From assembly GCA_047967505.1 (NCBI GenBank), contig CM106541.1: a stretch of DNA of 64,000 nucleotides. One strand, written 5' to 3'. The position numbers and the translations under genes were made by a program. Under the pieces are notes generated by a model that worked only from the letters and a program-made list of their open reading frames with translations, was not told the DNA's origin and made no database searches. This DNA is from Dipteris shenzhenensis (Eukaryota; Polypodiophyta; Polypodiopsida; Gleicheniales). Shown here piece after piece: positions 44,641-56,739 of the stretch (its first letter is position 1; the number at the start of each line of letters is the position of its first letter).

Positions 44641-47600
44641 AATATTAATAATAATAATAATTACTTTTTTTTAGCTCACAACGTTAATAGAAGCCCCGTG
44701 CGACCGTTGTCCTCATTAACTAAGTCTCCGGCAGTGGGAGCAAAAAGGGATAAAAGTGACGTATGCCCCCATGCACAACTTTTTTTCTCCGAGATTAATG
44801 CTTCTCGACATAGAAGGAAGAACTTCGCACCCGATTTCTCATTGACAAGCTTGTGTTACATAGGTAACTTTTCCTCTTAAAATTATGGTAAAAAGTTCTT
44901 GAGTAAATTGTCGGGTGGGTACATCTAAGGTGGAACACTTTTTTTTACTATTATTGTACAGTAATAGCTCTAAATTGTCAATTTACAGAAAGAAAATATG
45001 CATATTCGAGTGATTCAGTATGATATTCCTAAACATCACCATCATTTGTGTCAACTTATGTGGTAGCTACCCTAAATCTCAATAGTAGTTCCATTTGCAG
45101 CACCTGATCATGCACCCACGTTCTTGCGCCATTTCGGTTCTACATAACATTTCTCTTTTAAATCTATGTTGCTCTCTTAACTATTCAGCCGGCACACAAA
45201 GTTGAGTTGTGCCTTTCATCTGGTGTCTTGTAATCTTATAGCAAGTAACTAGCATGTGTTTTTCTACATCATATCAGGGCCCAAGGATACCATCCAGGGA
45301 TAGCCTTTGCTCATGATTCAAAGCCTAAGAGATCAATGATTGGGACATTCTCCAACCTAAAGGGTGGTGTCCTTGTTAAGAAACAAGAGAGCTTCCGCAC
45401 TCAAGTGTGTTCTAGGGAAACTACTTCAAGTCATTTACAACCTTTCCATGATGACCAACTCACTCATACCAAACTTTGGTAAGGCGAGGGTAAGGATAGA
45501 AAATTTGATGAACAAATTTTATAATTTAGAAAGTAAATGTTTCAAGTCATCTAGTGTCAAGGAGATATGGGAGGTAATGGAAGGAACAATGCTAGAATCT
45601 ATGTATACATAGATTGCCTTTTATACCTATATGAAAGAAAATGTTGGGTGAAAGAACATATAAGATAAGATAGCCATGTGTAGTTCTTATAGCCCTTTTG
45701 GTGAACTGAAATCAAAATTATTCAATATCCATGTTTCATTGGCATTGTACAAGCTTGGATGCATATATGACACAACTTCTTAAGAGCCACTATATCAAAG
45801 CTTCATGCAAGTTTTCTCAAACTAGTTATTTTGTGATAGTGAAGAATTAGAAGAATTTAAGTTTGAGTAGAAAACAAACAAAATGAAATGAAGTAAGCTA
45901 TATCCTATAACGTTTTTTGCAAGGAAATAAGTTTATATTAGAAGAAAGAACATATAAGATAAGATAGCCATGTGTAGTTCTTATAGCCCTTTTGATGAAC
46001 TGAAATCAAAATTATTCAATATCCATGTTTCATTGGCATTGTACAAGCTTGGATGCATATATGACACAACTTCTTAAGAGCCACTATATCAAAGCTTCAT
46101 GCAAGTTTTCTAAAACTAGTTATTTTGTGATAGTGAAGAATTAGAAGAATTCAAGTCTAAGTAGAAAACAAACAAAATGAAATGAAGTAAGCTATATTCT
46201 ATAACATTTTTTGCAAGGAAATAAGTTTATATTAGAAGAAAGAAATTACGAGAATGAACAGAGATGGCTCTATAGTTGAAACCAAATATCAAAGATAAGC
46301 TTAACGCTTTGGGCAAAAAACTCCACAATCCCTTACCTTGCTTGCTTCTTCCCTAATACTATTTGATATGCTAATGGTCAAACCATGGCTTCCATCAATA
46401 TAGATTCATCTTGTACTACGGACTGTGTGGAGGCATAAAATGCACAAACATAGCAAGCACACCTATTTATAACACATGACAAGAGCATGACAATAACTAC
46501 ATAGACCCATAGATTAACCACTTTACTTTTAATATACCACATTATTGGTTTGGTCAATCATTAACCAACTCACACGTTTGGCTAGCCTTCTCATTGCTCT
46601 AATACCTTCCATACAAAATCTTAAAATGATGTGAAACTCATCCAATCTATGCTCCCATGTGACCTCTATTGACCCACCAAAGCACACATTGCCGAAACAA
46701 GCAAGCTGATTGGTCTCATGGGTCGTTCATTGTGATAAGACTAAAATGCAATTAAAAGTAGTTACCCTAAGTATGGTTCAATATCAACAGTGCTAACATT
46801 CACACACGCTCCAAAGTCCTTGATGAACTCTTTGTTCTAAACAAAATCTCCTCATATACAAAAATATTCCACCACATTCTTCATGATGACCAAAGAAGTT
46901 CTTATCCTACTCCATGTACTAGCCACTTTCTTCATGACTACAAATTTGTGATTAGCCATCAAAGGGTACTCTTGTCAAAAACATACCCATTTACAATGCC
47001 TCAGCTACATCTTCTCTTAGTAATGCTTTATAGTCCATATGCACAATGAACTCCTTCGTAGCAAGTACAGTCTCCATTGTGTCAAAGTTCAGGCTTTCAC
47101 AAGAGAATACAACTCCTGATCATATATAGTAGCTTTTCTCGATTGCATTTAAATCCTCCTTAAAATTTGAAATAGGTTTTCTTCTTGAAAAATTGCACGA
47201 CCTATGGCAATAATCATTACATCACATTCGACCTCAAATGTTTTTTAAAAGTTTGGCAAACTAGTATAGGTCCATTTGTTATGTTAAAAAGCATAGGTAG
47301 ACATGGGTTGACCCTAAAACCCAATTAATCCCAAATTCTTCATAATTCTTTTCAATAGAGTTACTACAACTTTGATAAGTCCTTTACAAAACTCTAATAC
47401 ATATTCAACATATGATGGTGGCTTGCTATAACTATTTGAGGTATAAGCCATGTCAAATGTCTCAAAAGCTTGAGCTTATGATTAGGTGCATTGATGCACA
47501 TTTGCATTGGCTTAATTTCATGACCATAGCCATGCCTAGTTGTAGGACTTTATGGTAGCCCAAATATTGTAAAATTGCCCTATTACTTTAGTTCATACTC

Positions 47601-48175
47601 AACCTCATCAAATCACTAATTTTTGTCCTTTTGTCAAATGAAAACATGCCTCGTGGATTTATACACTATGCATGAGAATTTACATATCTTCAATAGGCCT
47701 GTTGGAGAAGTTGGCTTTTGAGTAGTAAAGCTCACACATAATATGATCTTGATCTCTTGGACACACTGAATTTTCTCACTTTTAATAGGTGCAATCATGC
47801 ACTTGTGATTTGATCTAGCTCATCTAAGCATTCAAGAACACAAGTAGACCTTTCTAGGGTAAGAAAATTTTGCTTTATTGCTTAAGCTTATCCCATCTTG
47901 CTCAATCTCATCTAAGGAGAAATTCTTTTAGTTTTTATGGAATTTGGAAAATGAAAGCATGGCTTGGGGCATTGCACGCTAATCTTTACCATTAGCAAGC
48001 CTTGGATGACATTTTTGGGAATATGGGACTTTTTAAGGGCCACTCGATCTCATATTTGATCTCATTATGATTGAGTCATGTTTACTTCAAGTTAAAATTG
48101 AGGAATCTAGATAAAAATAGGCCCCTTGACTATGATGCACTTTGATGCCTCATGGAGTGGAAATGATGAGCTAGC
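44641..48175. other. Intergenic region, no gene recognised
   Basis: AT-rich sequence upstream of the CONSTANS-like gene. Open stretches are short and without domains. Apart from the 294-bp duplication at 45651-46244 I see no structure. 46300-48150 has scattered minus-strand codon-like stretches with many stops, possibly a very old element, unassigned. Confidence 0.5.
45651..46244. repeat. Direct tandem duplication, period 294 bp
   Basis: The unit starting AGAACATATAAGATAAGATA at about 45653 is repeated at about 45947 with only a few changes (TTTTGGTGAAC against TTTTGATGAAC) and ends TTATATTAGAAGAAAGAA in both. The high similarity indicates a recent event. Confidence 0.85.
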
Positions 48176-48183
48176 TAGTCTCG

Positions 48184-49392
48184 ATGGCTTTTCCTACTCA
48201 ACAGTCATCCCCTCTTGCCCCTTCCAAGGGATCATCACCTAGGTGTCACCCTCGTGGGTCCAGAAAGAGTAGTAAGGGTCGAGGCTACTGTGGTGGCACA
48301 AGAGATGTAGACAAGTCTACACACTCCCAGTGCTCCAGGTCTCCCCCTATTCATGAGACGCAAGTCCCTTGCCCTCCCCTCTCATAGACCACAGCACCCC
48401 TCGCACCAGTTGCACTGCTACTTCTCACTCCTTAAGCACTCGCTCCACCCCTCGCTCCACCTCTGCTACTCCCACTCCGCACTTTGCCTCTACTACTCCA
48501 TCCACCATGCATCCTTCGGACTATCTTTTGCCCGAGGACCTCTCAATGAGCACGCACTTCCCCAAGGATATATTCAAACCTTGGAATCAGCACAACAATA
48601 GATCCAAGGATGCCATCATAGATGCCCTAAAGAGAAAATTTCCCAATCCTCCCAGGTATGAGTTTGAGTGAAATGCCATGCTTACGCACATGGGAGAGCT
48701 CCTAAGGTCTGGTAGATACGACTTAAGGAAGGCTGTTAAGATACGTAAGCCCAAGCCAGGGTGGGCGGACCCGAAAGATTGGAAGAAAGAGAAGAAGGAG
48801 TTTGAGGAGGATACAGATGCATTCGCGACTCAACGGAGGGCGGTGAGATGCCTGGAGGCTATAAGTATATATTTATCTTCTACTGAATATCTAATATGTT
48901 TAGCCATTAAATGTTGTCATTCATATCTAACTCCATGAATTTGGATCCATAGGAATCTATGATTGGTAGGCCTCCAAACGACGAGTATAGGTAGACGTTC
49001 AAGATTGGAGCCAAGCCTTGGTTTAAGGAGAATGAGCAAGAAGGATATAGAATCGATTAGCAAAAGGTGGCAGAGCGCCATGTGAGTATATCCTGATCCT
49101 CATCGTTGTCATTTGAGTATCATCGTTGTCTTACAATTGACTCTCTTATCTTATTTCCTAACTTGTTCTGTTCTTAGGGAGGAAACTTCGACCCATTTGG
49201 AGATCCAAACTTGGAGACTGGATCTCAAAAAGAAGTGGAGAGGCTCGCAGAAGAGGAGGGCGAGAAATCAAACCTATGCAGAGAGGACGAGGAAGAGGAG
49301 GGCGAGGAGGACGTGGAGAGTTTGGAGGAGGAGCAGCCTAGTAGGATAGGACATTTGGTCGTTTTGTACTTCGGCACTTTTGCCATTTTATA
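48184..49392 (+). pseudogene. tnpA-like gene of the right CACTACAAGAC arm
   Basis: Plus-strand pieces are LLPEDLSMSTHFPKDIFKPW, AIIDALKRKFPNPPRYEFE, a stop at 48669, then MLTHMGELLRSGRYDLRK and DPKDWKKEKKEFEEDTDAF (48678-48850). IGRPPNDEYR and KPWFKENEQEGYRID follow at 48965-49060. The C-terminal exon is Glu-rich (GNFDPFGDPNLETGSQKEVE and acidic runs, about 49180-49392). It matches the left-arm gene exon by exon. Stops in several exons show it is dead. Confidence 0.6.
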
Positions 49393-49394
49393 GC

Positions 49395-49565
49395 GCATTA
49401 AACTTTGGCAAATTTGCCATTCTTGAGTTTGGCACTTTTGCCATTTTGTAGCTCATTATTTCAGCAGATTTGCCATTTTTGAGTTCGGCACTTTTGATAT
49501 TTTGTAGCACCTTCGGCAGATTTTCCATTCTCAACTTCGGCACTACTTTTGCCATTTTGTAGACT
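49395..49565. repeat. Repeats of a TTTGGCACTTTTGCCATTTTG unit in the right arm
   Basis: Three or four units of roughly 48 bp contain GGCAAATTTGCCATT, GAGTTCGGCACTTTTG and TTTTGTAG. A related, more decayed set lies at 20990-21150 in the left arm (CAAATCCGCCGAAG, TCCAAAATGGCAAATC). Conserved position suggests a 3' region feature of the family. Confidence 0.65.
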
Positions 49566-49699
49566 TTTTTGTAACATTGTAACATGATTTTGTAGACCTC
49601 TTTTGTAACATTTAATCATGATTCTAATAAAAAAAAGATTTGTGGCGTAGGATGGGACTGAAACAAGCCCCATCTTGCCCCACAATTTTTTTTTCAATT

Positions 49700-49940
49700 C
49701 TGTTAAAGCATCGGTATATACTGATGCCTATACTGACATACCGACGCCTATACTGATACTATAGTGTCGATATATACCAATGCCTATGCTGACACTGAGA
49801 ACATTTACTTACCAATGCGTAGATCAAATCCCACATTGATGCTTTCTTTACGACGTACACATCGACGGACATTCTGACACTTTTCACTTGTTTTTTTTTA
49901 TACTTTGTATTTAGCTTCGGTATCGGCGTCAGAAAGCAGC
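49700..49940. repeat. Subterminal repeats of the right CACTACAAGAC arm
   Basis: Units such as CGGTATATACTGATGCC, ACCGACGCCTATACTGA and TCGATATATACCAATGCC alternate in orientation up to the terminus. Counterpart of 20700-20865. Confidence 0.6.
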
Positions 49941-50289
49941 CCGTGTCTTGTAGTATTTTACTATTAAGAAACCCTAGATAGAACATGCATTCAAGGGGTA
50001 TTTAGAAAACCCCTTACTTACAATTTTGGATGGATAAAAATACCCTTTCTCTATATAGACTTATAGATTTTTGTTCAAAATCCAATAAAAAGATGATGTA
50101 CCATTCTTGACACCGAGAAAGCAACAAGGATATTGGAATATATAAATGCATATCTTAAGCCGCACACTTGATAGTCTCATTCCTAAGGTTCCAAAGTATT
50201 CAGCAATGAAAATCCTTGTATCCATAGAATCACCACAATTCATATATATCAAGTGTAAAAGATACAATACATGCACAACAACACAAAGC

Positions 50290-50540
50290 AACTATAGACG
50301 CGCAAAATAGCGGGCGCATCTATAGGCGTTGCTTGAATAGAGAAATTACGGGCGCATCTAATAGCGCATCTAATAGTTCGTCTATTTGCGCGTGTATGAA
50401 CACGTCTATTTGTGCATCTACACTGAGAAAATACGAGCCCGTCTAACATTGCGTTTATCAGCGTGTCTATTTGCACGTGTATTAGCACGTCTATTAGCAC
50501 GTTTACACTGGGAATTAGATGCGTATTTAGACGCAAAATA
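50290..50540. repeat. GACGCG motif array, tnp2-side end of copy D
   Basis: Units such as TATAGACGCGCAAAATAGCG, GGGCGCATCTATAGGCG and ATTTGCGCGTGTAT, starting 15 bases inside the terminus. Confidence 0.75.
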
Positions 50541-50712
50541 AAGTGAGATTTTGGTATACATCATTGCTTTCCAAACATTGCCCATGATTACCCAAGCACA
50601 TAATTTTAACAAAAACATCAATGCTTTTTTGCAAGCCCACATATACAAGAATTAAGTGAGGTGAGGAGAATGAGACAATATGTAAAATAGTTTTGCCAAT
50701 ATCAATGATGGG

Positions 50713-53700
50713 CTACGGTTCAATCTCATCCTCAATGAGATCAACCCTTGCGAAACTATCTATTTCAAAATCCAAACAAGTGTTTAGAGCTACAAATACA
50801 TTCAACCCACTACTACTTGTGCTACTCATATGCTCATCGAAATCAGCATCACCAATGGTAGGCTCGTCCTCACGGGTAATGGCCTCAATATCTGTATCTC
50901 CTATCTCATGATCATCGTCCTCTCTCGTATCATGGTCATCATCACGTCCATGGCCATGATCATCCTCCATATGCTCCATATTAGTAAATGTACTATACAT
51001 CACTTTGAAATGTGGCATAATAGGTATGACATGCCACCATCTATTATTATCCACCATTGGTTGATAGACAACCTAATTCAAACACAAATACAATCATGTT
51101 ATTTTTCTTGCATCAAATATTTAAAAGCGAGTATTTTTATATGTGTGCACAGTACCTGTTCACATTGTTGCGGTAGTACTAGTGTGTTTTTCCTACTTTG
51201 CCAAAACTTTGTGGAGTCAATTGTTACAAAGCCACTTGCATGGCGTTTGATTGTTGCATTAGGGCCTCTTTCCACCATATCCTTAAACTATTTTACATCC
51301 AAAACATACACAAAGAAGCGTCGAAAGTCAAGCATAATAATATCTTGGATTATGCCACAATAATCATCCATGGCTCCATTGGCTCCCTCAAAGCTAGCAA
51401 TGATGCCACAATCTTGTGTGTTTCTCTTATCATCAATCCATTGTGTTTGAAAATGCTTGCCCTCACACCATATAGCATTGAACATAGTGCACTACACCCA
51501 AAAAAAAATCAATTAAATAAGCAATCTAAATTATTGAAAGCTCCTAACTTATGCATAACATTCTATATACCGACCTTGCTCATGCATCCCCTAGCATACT
51601 CCCATTGTTCCATTGTGATATGCATCCCCTTGTCTTTCTCTGCTTTCTCCATTTCATCAAGTAGCCAATCCACATGAATATCCTTTGGAAGTGCTCTTAG
51701 ATACTGAGGGTATGGCACATGAGATCTGTGGTGTGTACGAAAGAGGGCCCTTTCTTCTTGTCTTCTTGCCTTTGCATCCTATCTTATCACCCATCTTTTC
51801 ATCACATCACTATTAAGCATGCAATAGAGGTTGATACTATTATGCAACTCCGTGTCTATTACTTTGTTGTGTCCTTTCCCTTGAGGCACAATAGAGGTCA
51901 TCCTTAGGTCTTCATCATCTCTCCATAGTCGTGGGAGAGAGCTATCCACATCAACAAGAAACTCAGAAATATATACAAGTGACTCTTGTACCAACCAACC
52001 CTCGGCCATGCTACTTTTGGGTCTTGCATTTTGTCTCACGAAGCCCTTCAAGGTCTTCGTGAAGCGCTCGAGGAAGAACAACCATCGTGCATGTATAGTA
52101 CCGTATATAGCAATCTCATCCACCAAATGCACTATAAGATGTAATTGGCTTGTGAGAATAGAACGTGGAAATGTCTCCTCCACTAAACAAACCACCTCCA
52201 TTGACATAACTCGAGCATTCTCAAGCGTGGTGGGATCTATTTCCTTTGAGCTCACATACCTAGAAATGAAAAAGTACACCCTATTAGCAATATGAACACC
52301 AGCTCATGCCAAGTGGTGGAGGAGTCGTGGAACCATCCCAAATTCTCATCCAATCTCCCGCGGTGAGTGATTGTGGAAGGACTTCATTCCAAGGGACAAC
52401 ATATCTAGGATGATCAGGTGGGAGAAATCGATGGTGATTCTCATAGATGACCTTATTCAATGCATCTACCGATGAGGCAACTAGCGAATGACCACAAACA
52501 AGACATGCATGGTAACCTGATGTAGTGAGACCTGAACAGTAGATGCAATTAAGAGTTGAAGGTGGGTTTAGGGTGCCACATCCTTTGCCTATTCATAATT
52601 AGAAGTGCAATTCTTACCTGAACACTCGCCATAGCCTTGGAAGTCATGCATCATCCACATCAAGACTGCTTTGCAGTTGAACTCTCATGACGAGGGAGGC
52701 CTGCTCACATCAAGCACCTCGATACCTCTCCAAAGTATCTCTAGCTTGTCAATCAAAGGCTCCAAATAAACATCAGGATTTTTGACTTTATGTTTCCCTA
52801 GAATTAGAAGGGACAGCATAACATGTCCTTTCTTAATAGCCATAGAGGGTGGAAGATTATAATTCACCAATATCACTGGCCATACACTGTAAGAGGTGCT
52901 TTTGAGACCAAATGGGTTCACACCGTCCATACCCAATCCAAGTCTCAAGCTCCTAGGTTCTTCCTTGAAGCTTGGCCATGTGTCTTCAATATGCTTCCAC
53001 GCAGGAGAGTCTGCAGGAGTTCTCCACTTGCCATTGGTTGATCGATGGGAGGAATGCCATGACATGAGCTCTGCAATGGATTTGCACTTGAACATATGTT
53101 GGATGCGAGGGATTATGGGAAAATGTCACAGAACCTTATGAGGCATGTCCAAAGTTTTGAGATCTGTCTATATCTTGCCTCTCCACAAGTAGGATACTCT
53201 CTTGCATCCTTATGTAGTCCACGAAACAAAACGCAATCATTGACACATGCATGGATGTGCTTGTAATCTAATCCTCCAAGAGAGGTCACATGTTGCCTTG
53301 CCATATCTCTTGAGGTCAGTAATTTATTCTCCCTTGGAAGCATTTTACACAATAGCCTGCACGTGAAGACCATAAATGAGGAAAAGCATTCGAGTAATTG
53401 ACCCACTAGCATAATTCACCATGTTTGCAAAATAGACTTTAAAGCTTACTTGAGTAATGCATTCAAACTTGCATTGCTCCATCCATAGATGGTTTGCACG
53501 TTTAGTAACTCAAGGGAGGCACGTAGAATAGAGAATGTGCACCCCTCAAACAGTGGAGTCGATGCTGCAGTAAAAAGATCATCCTGCTCCATGCTATCAT
53601 CCCTCCCTTGATGGACATATAAATCCCACACCATATTCATCAAACACCTCCTCCTCCATGGCTTCATGAGGTAATGGCCAAGGGCTACTATCACCATCAC

Positions 53701-54076
53701 TCCATGCATCTGTAACAGTCCCTCCTAAAGATCCCACCTCATATCGCCGATGCTTCACCTCCTCACGGCGAGCATAGGGCAACATATGCGGGTGTGGCAC
53801 TGCATCCTGTATCAAATTAAAACGGGATCATAACTCAAACATATGAACACCCATAGGTATCTCAATCAACCTTAACTCTTTAACACTTACCATGTTTATG
53901 GTCGCATCCCATTCTCCATACTTTGAGATGTGATTGAGTGTAATCCTGCGTGCACGATACATGTTTCCTTGACATCGATCACACATACATTTGATTTTTT
54001 GCTCCAACCACATTTTGCGATGGTGGATACGGAGGGATTCATCCTCACTAGAGCTACTTGTTGAAGATGAAAACAT
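50713..54076 (-). pseudogene. tnp2-type transposase gene, copy D (central deletion)
   Basis: ATG at 54076 follows a TTTGTTTGTAG acceptor. Exon 1 is 54076-53891 with a zinc-like CMCDRCQGN segment. Exon 2 starts at 53806 and has a frameshift near 53640. The tnp2 core runs at about 53350-52685 (CPTCGEARYR is degraded to YPTCGEARYR; FKCKSIAELMSWHSS, LGLGMDGVNPFG and SVWPVILVNYNLPP are kept). At about 52290-52300 roughly 750 bp are missing, including the exon with LPYWSHLKINHLLDPMH. DUF4218-like (52279-51779) and DUF4216-like (about 51485-51090) blocks follow, ending at 50713. Not functional. Confidence 0.78.
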
Positions 54077-54939
54077 CCTACAAACAAACAACCCAAAAAA
54101 ATTTGCTTTTCTTCAAATATTTAATTTTAAACTCTGTGACACGTCTAAATGCGCGTCTACAACCGTGTCTATCTGTTCTGTGATGCGCGTCTACAAGCGC
54201 GTCTAAAACCGTGTCTGCTCTGTGTATCTAGACGTGCAATTACACACATATTTAGATGCATATATAGATGCGCTATTAGATGCGCTTATAGACGCGGTTT
54301 TTAAATCTGCTTTAAGCGCGCTCGCTTTGCTTTTCTTCACATTACTTATACTTCGCGTGGCTTGCTTGCTTTGCTATGAGCAGATCCACAGTTTTGATGC
54401 TTAAGAGAAAGGCACCCACACTTACTTCCAAGCTTACACTTAAGAGGAAGGCACCCACACTTACTTCCAAGCTTAAAGGAGAAGAGAGTGAATAAGGAAG
54501 AGAAGCAACTTTGAAAAAGGAGAAGAAGCTTCCATACCTCTATCCAAGGTAAGTCTTTTTACTGTTGATCTTTTTTGGAAGTTGCTCTCTTTGGATTTGT
54601 CCTTTGTCGTATCCAAGAAACGCATGATTTTGGTATCAGTGTTACGTTTTTGTGTCGGGCGCATGTCCTTTTCTACTTTTTAGAAAAGTTCGTCTGTCGG
54701 AGCGCGTCTATAGGCGCATCTCAGAGCGCGTCTAAAATCGCATCTACAGGCGCGTCTAGACGCGCATCTAGCCTATTTGTAGACACAGACAGCCGCGTCT
54801 ATAGACGCACTGTTATACGCAAAAATAAACACGCTTCTTAGACGCGTCTATAGACGCGCTCCGACAGTAATCTTTTCTTCCCTTCCCCTTTCTTCTCAGC
54901 TCATCAGTAATCGTCTTTTTTTCTTTTTTCCAGTTGATC
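54077..54939. promoter_or_regulatory. Shared divergent promoter and 5' introns, copy D
   Basis: Between the two start codons lie the tnp2 leader with a GACGCG array (about 54140-54310), an intergenic core, the tnpA leader with donor AAGGTAAGT at 54548, and a second array (about 54690-54870, with GGAGCGCGTCTATAGGCGC). The tnpA acceptor TTTTTTCCAG lies at 54924-54933. The layout is the same as in copy B. Confidence 0.55.
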
Positions 54940-56420
54940 ATGTGGCCAGGAAGCTCTTCAGGCTCACTTGATCTCCGGGAGTCTATTTCTAGGGACTTAT
55001 ATAACCTTTTAGGGCACCCTCCTAGTCCTGTGGAGTTATACGGGTATATGACGGGTACTCTAAACACCCCCTAGGAGTCGGCACTACAGACTCCAAACCA
55101 ACCACACCAGCTGAGATTACCCCAGCGGAGTCAACATAGCCCAGCCGGCTATACAGCCGAGGCCCTTCTCCCATGCCGTCTTATGCCCCTTCCCCCATGC
55201 CCTCTTATGCCCCTTTTGCCATGCCATCTTATGCCCCTTCCCCCATGCCGTCAGGAGGTCCTTCTGTCTTACAGAGCCGTCGGTGTACTCCTGTGCAATC
55301 GAGACTCGGTTCTCTAGCTACGAGTGGTGCACGTAGTCCCGTGCAGTCTCCAGCTACGAGTGGCCAGCGTATTAGCTCGACACGACACAGTAGCAGGCGT
55401 AGTAGCAGGGAGAGCAATGGGGGATGCATGGCACATTGCTTTGGGAGGGGTGGTGGTGGAGACGATGATGATTCAGATGATTTAGACGTGCCTCCGGGTG
55501 ATGGTACGATCTTCTATGACATCACTTAGACAGGAGGCATCTTGATGGATGCACGGGGGAAGGACATCATGGCCTTCATGCACTCTGTAATTGCTAACAA
55601 TTACAGAGATTGCTTTATCCACTACAAAGACCAGCCAAAGAGGTTGGTTGATGAGACCCTCGCTGCTATTCGCTCTAGGTATCCTAACCCCCCCAATCAT
55701 CAGTTCACAGATAAATGGGCCAAGTCAAAGATTGTTACGATACTTGGCAATAAAAGATCTTCGCTTAAGAGGCAAGCACTAGCGGAGCTTGCCAGACTCG
55801 AGGGAGGTCAACCACCAAGGGGCCCGCCCCACACCACTCACAAGCATGAGTGGAAGAAAGCAATGAAGTCAGCGAGGGAGGACCCCAGTCTGCAGCACGT
55901 GGAGGCACGAAGGATCCAGATGGAGCAATATGAAAGCGTGCATTTTGGAGCAGGGGGTGTTGAATCATGGGAGGCCCAATTTGTAAGTATCGATCTCAAA
56001 TTATGTTGCTTATGTAGTTTATTAGGAGGTTGTTTCTTTGTACTAACCCCTCCGCAAATTGTGTCGCCTTGCAGCTTGATATCGTGGGCAGATACCCTAC
56101 TCCTGTCGAGATAGCCTACCACCACCACCATCGCAGAGGAGATACATGGAAGCACTTCTATCATGATGGGTTAATTATTGAGGAGCAGTATATCCGGGCT
56201 ACTGGAGCGGCGCCTGAGCTATTTGAAAGTAATTAAATAATGTCAATATTATAAGTAAAGATTTGATTTTTCATACATTGATTTATGTTGTCCCTTGTTT
56301 ACAGGTCCCTGCACAAGAAGACGAGGAAGAAGACGAGGAAGGAGGCGGAGAAGGGAGCACGTAAGGGAGCGCAGAAGGGAGCGTGGAAGGGAGCAAGGAT
56401 GTGGAGAACATAGATTAGTC
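54940..56420 (+). pseudogene. tnpA-like En/Spm protein gene, copy D
   Basis: Exons are 54940-55982, 56075-56228 and 56305-56420. The N-terminus is MWPGSSSGSLDLRES; TAG at about 55072 replaces CAG of copy B, and a 2-bp loss nearby shifts the frame. Pro/Ser repeats (SPMPSYAP) follow at 55173-55260, then RRSSRES, the acidic DDDDSDDLDVPPGDG, and TAG at 55527 (CAG in B). The core has FMHSVIANNYRDCFIHYKD, HKHEWKKAMKSAREDP and VHFGAGGVESWEAQF. Exon 2 has VGRYPTPVEIAYHHHHRRG. Exon 3 is short and highly charged, its phase uncertain. Both stops are C-to-T changes at CAG. Confidence 0.72.
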
Positions 56421-56454
56421 ATAGAAGTAGTGCTAGCTACTCTTTTTTGTACTT

Positions 56455-56550
56455 AAAGCCACTGGCTTGGCTTTGTGCCTCTTGTATATACACTCCTCTT
56501 ATTTTTTATACTTCAAGCCACATGACGTGGCTTAGCTTTGTGCTATATGT
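56455..56550 (+). repeat. Hairpin-containing repeats in the tnpA 3' region of copy D
   Basis: Two units with AAGCCACTGGCTTGGCTTTG and AAGCCACATGACGTGGCTTA, the second a 7-bp stem with a 5-base loop. Matches the three units of copy B at 29340-29480. Confidence 0.6.
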
Positions 56551-56739
56551 ACATACAAGCACTTTTTGAGCTTTTAATTTTATTGCGTTTTGGAGTTGTA
56601 ATGTTTTATTTGGAATTGTAATTAAAATGCGGTTGGCTGTAAGAATTGAATTACACAATGTGGAAATGGGATTCTTGTAACTATATAGCATACACAACAT
56701 ACACAGCATTCTGTAAATTTAAAAAAAAATATTATGTAG

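Larger units (their letters stand above)
48176..49955 (+). mobile_element. CACTA-superfamily arm with CACTACAAGAC-type terminus (right arm)
   Basis: Homologous to 22500-20621 in inverted orientation: tnpA-like exons, the TTTGCCATT repeats, a GGATGGGACTGAAACAAG block, subterminal repeats and a terminus ...CCGTGTCTTGTAGTA ending at 49954-49955 (the last base should be G). The next bases are TTT, while CCA precedes the left arm, so target duplications do not match. Like the left arm, only the tnpA side is present. Confidence 0.7.

Noticed and set aside
46300-48150. Old transposon remnant on the minus strand
   Set aside because: Translation shows scattered plausible peptides but no diagnostic motif in any frame, so it was not called.
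20621-49955. One 29-kb autonomous CACTA element carrying the CONSTANS-like gene
   Set aside because: Both ends are the same (tnpA) side of the family, the flanking triplets CCA and TTT do not match, and no tnp2 gene of that family lies inside.
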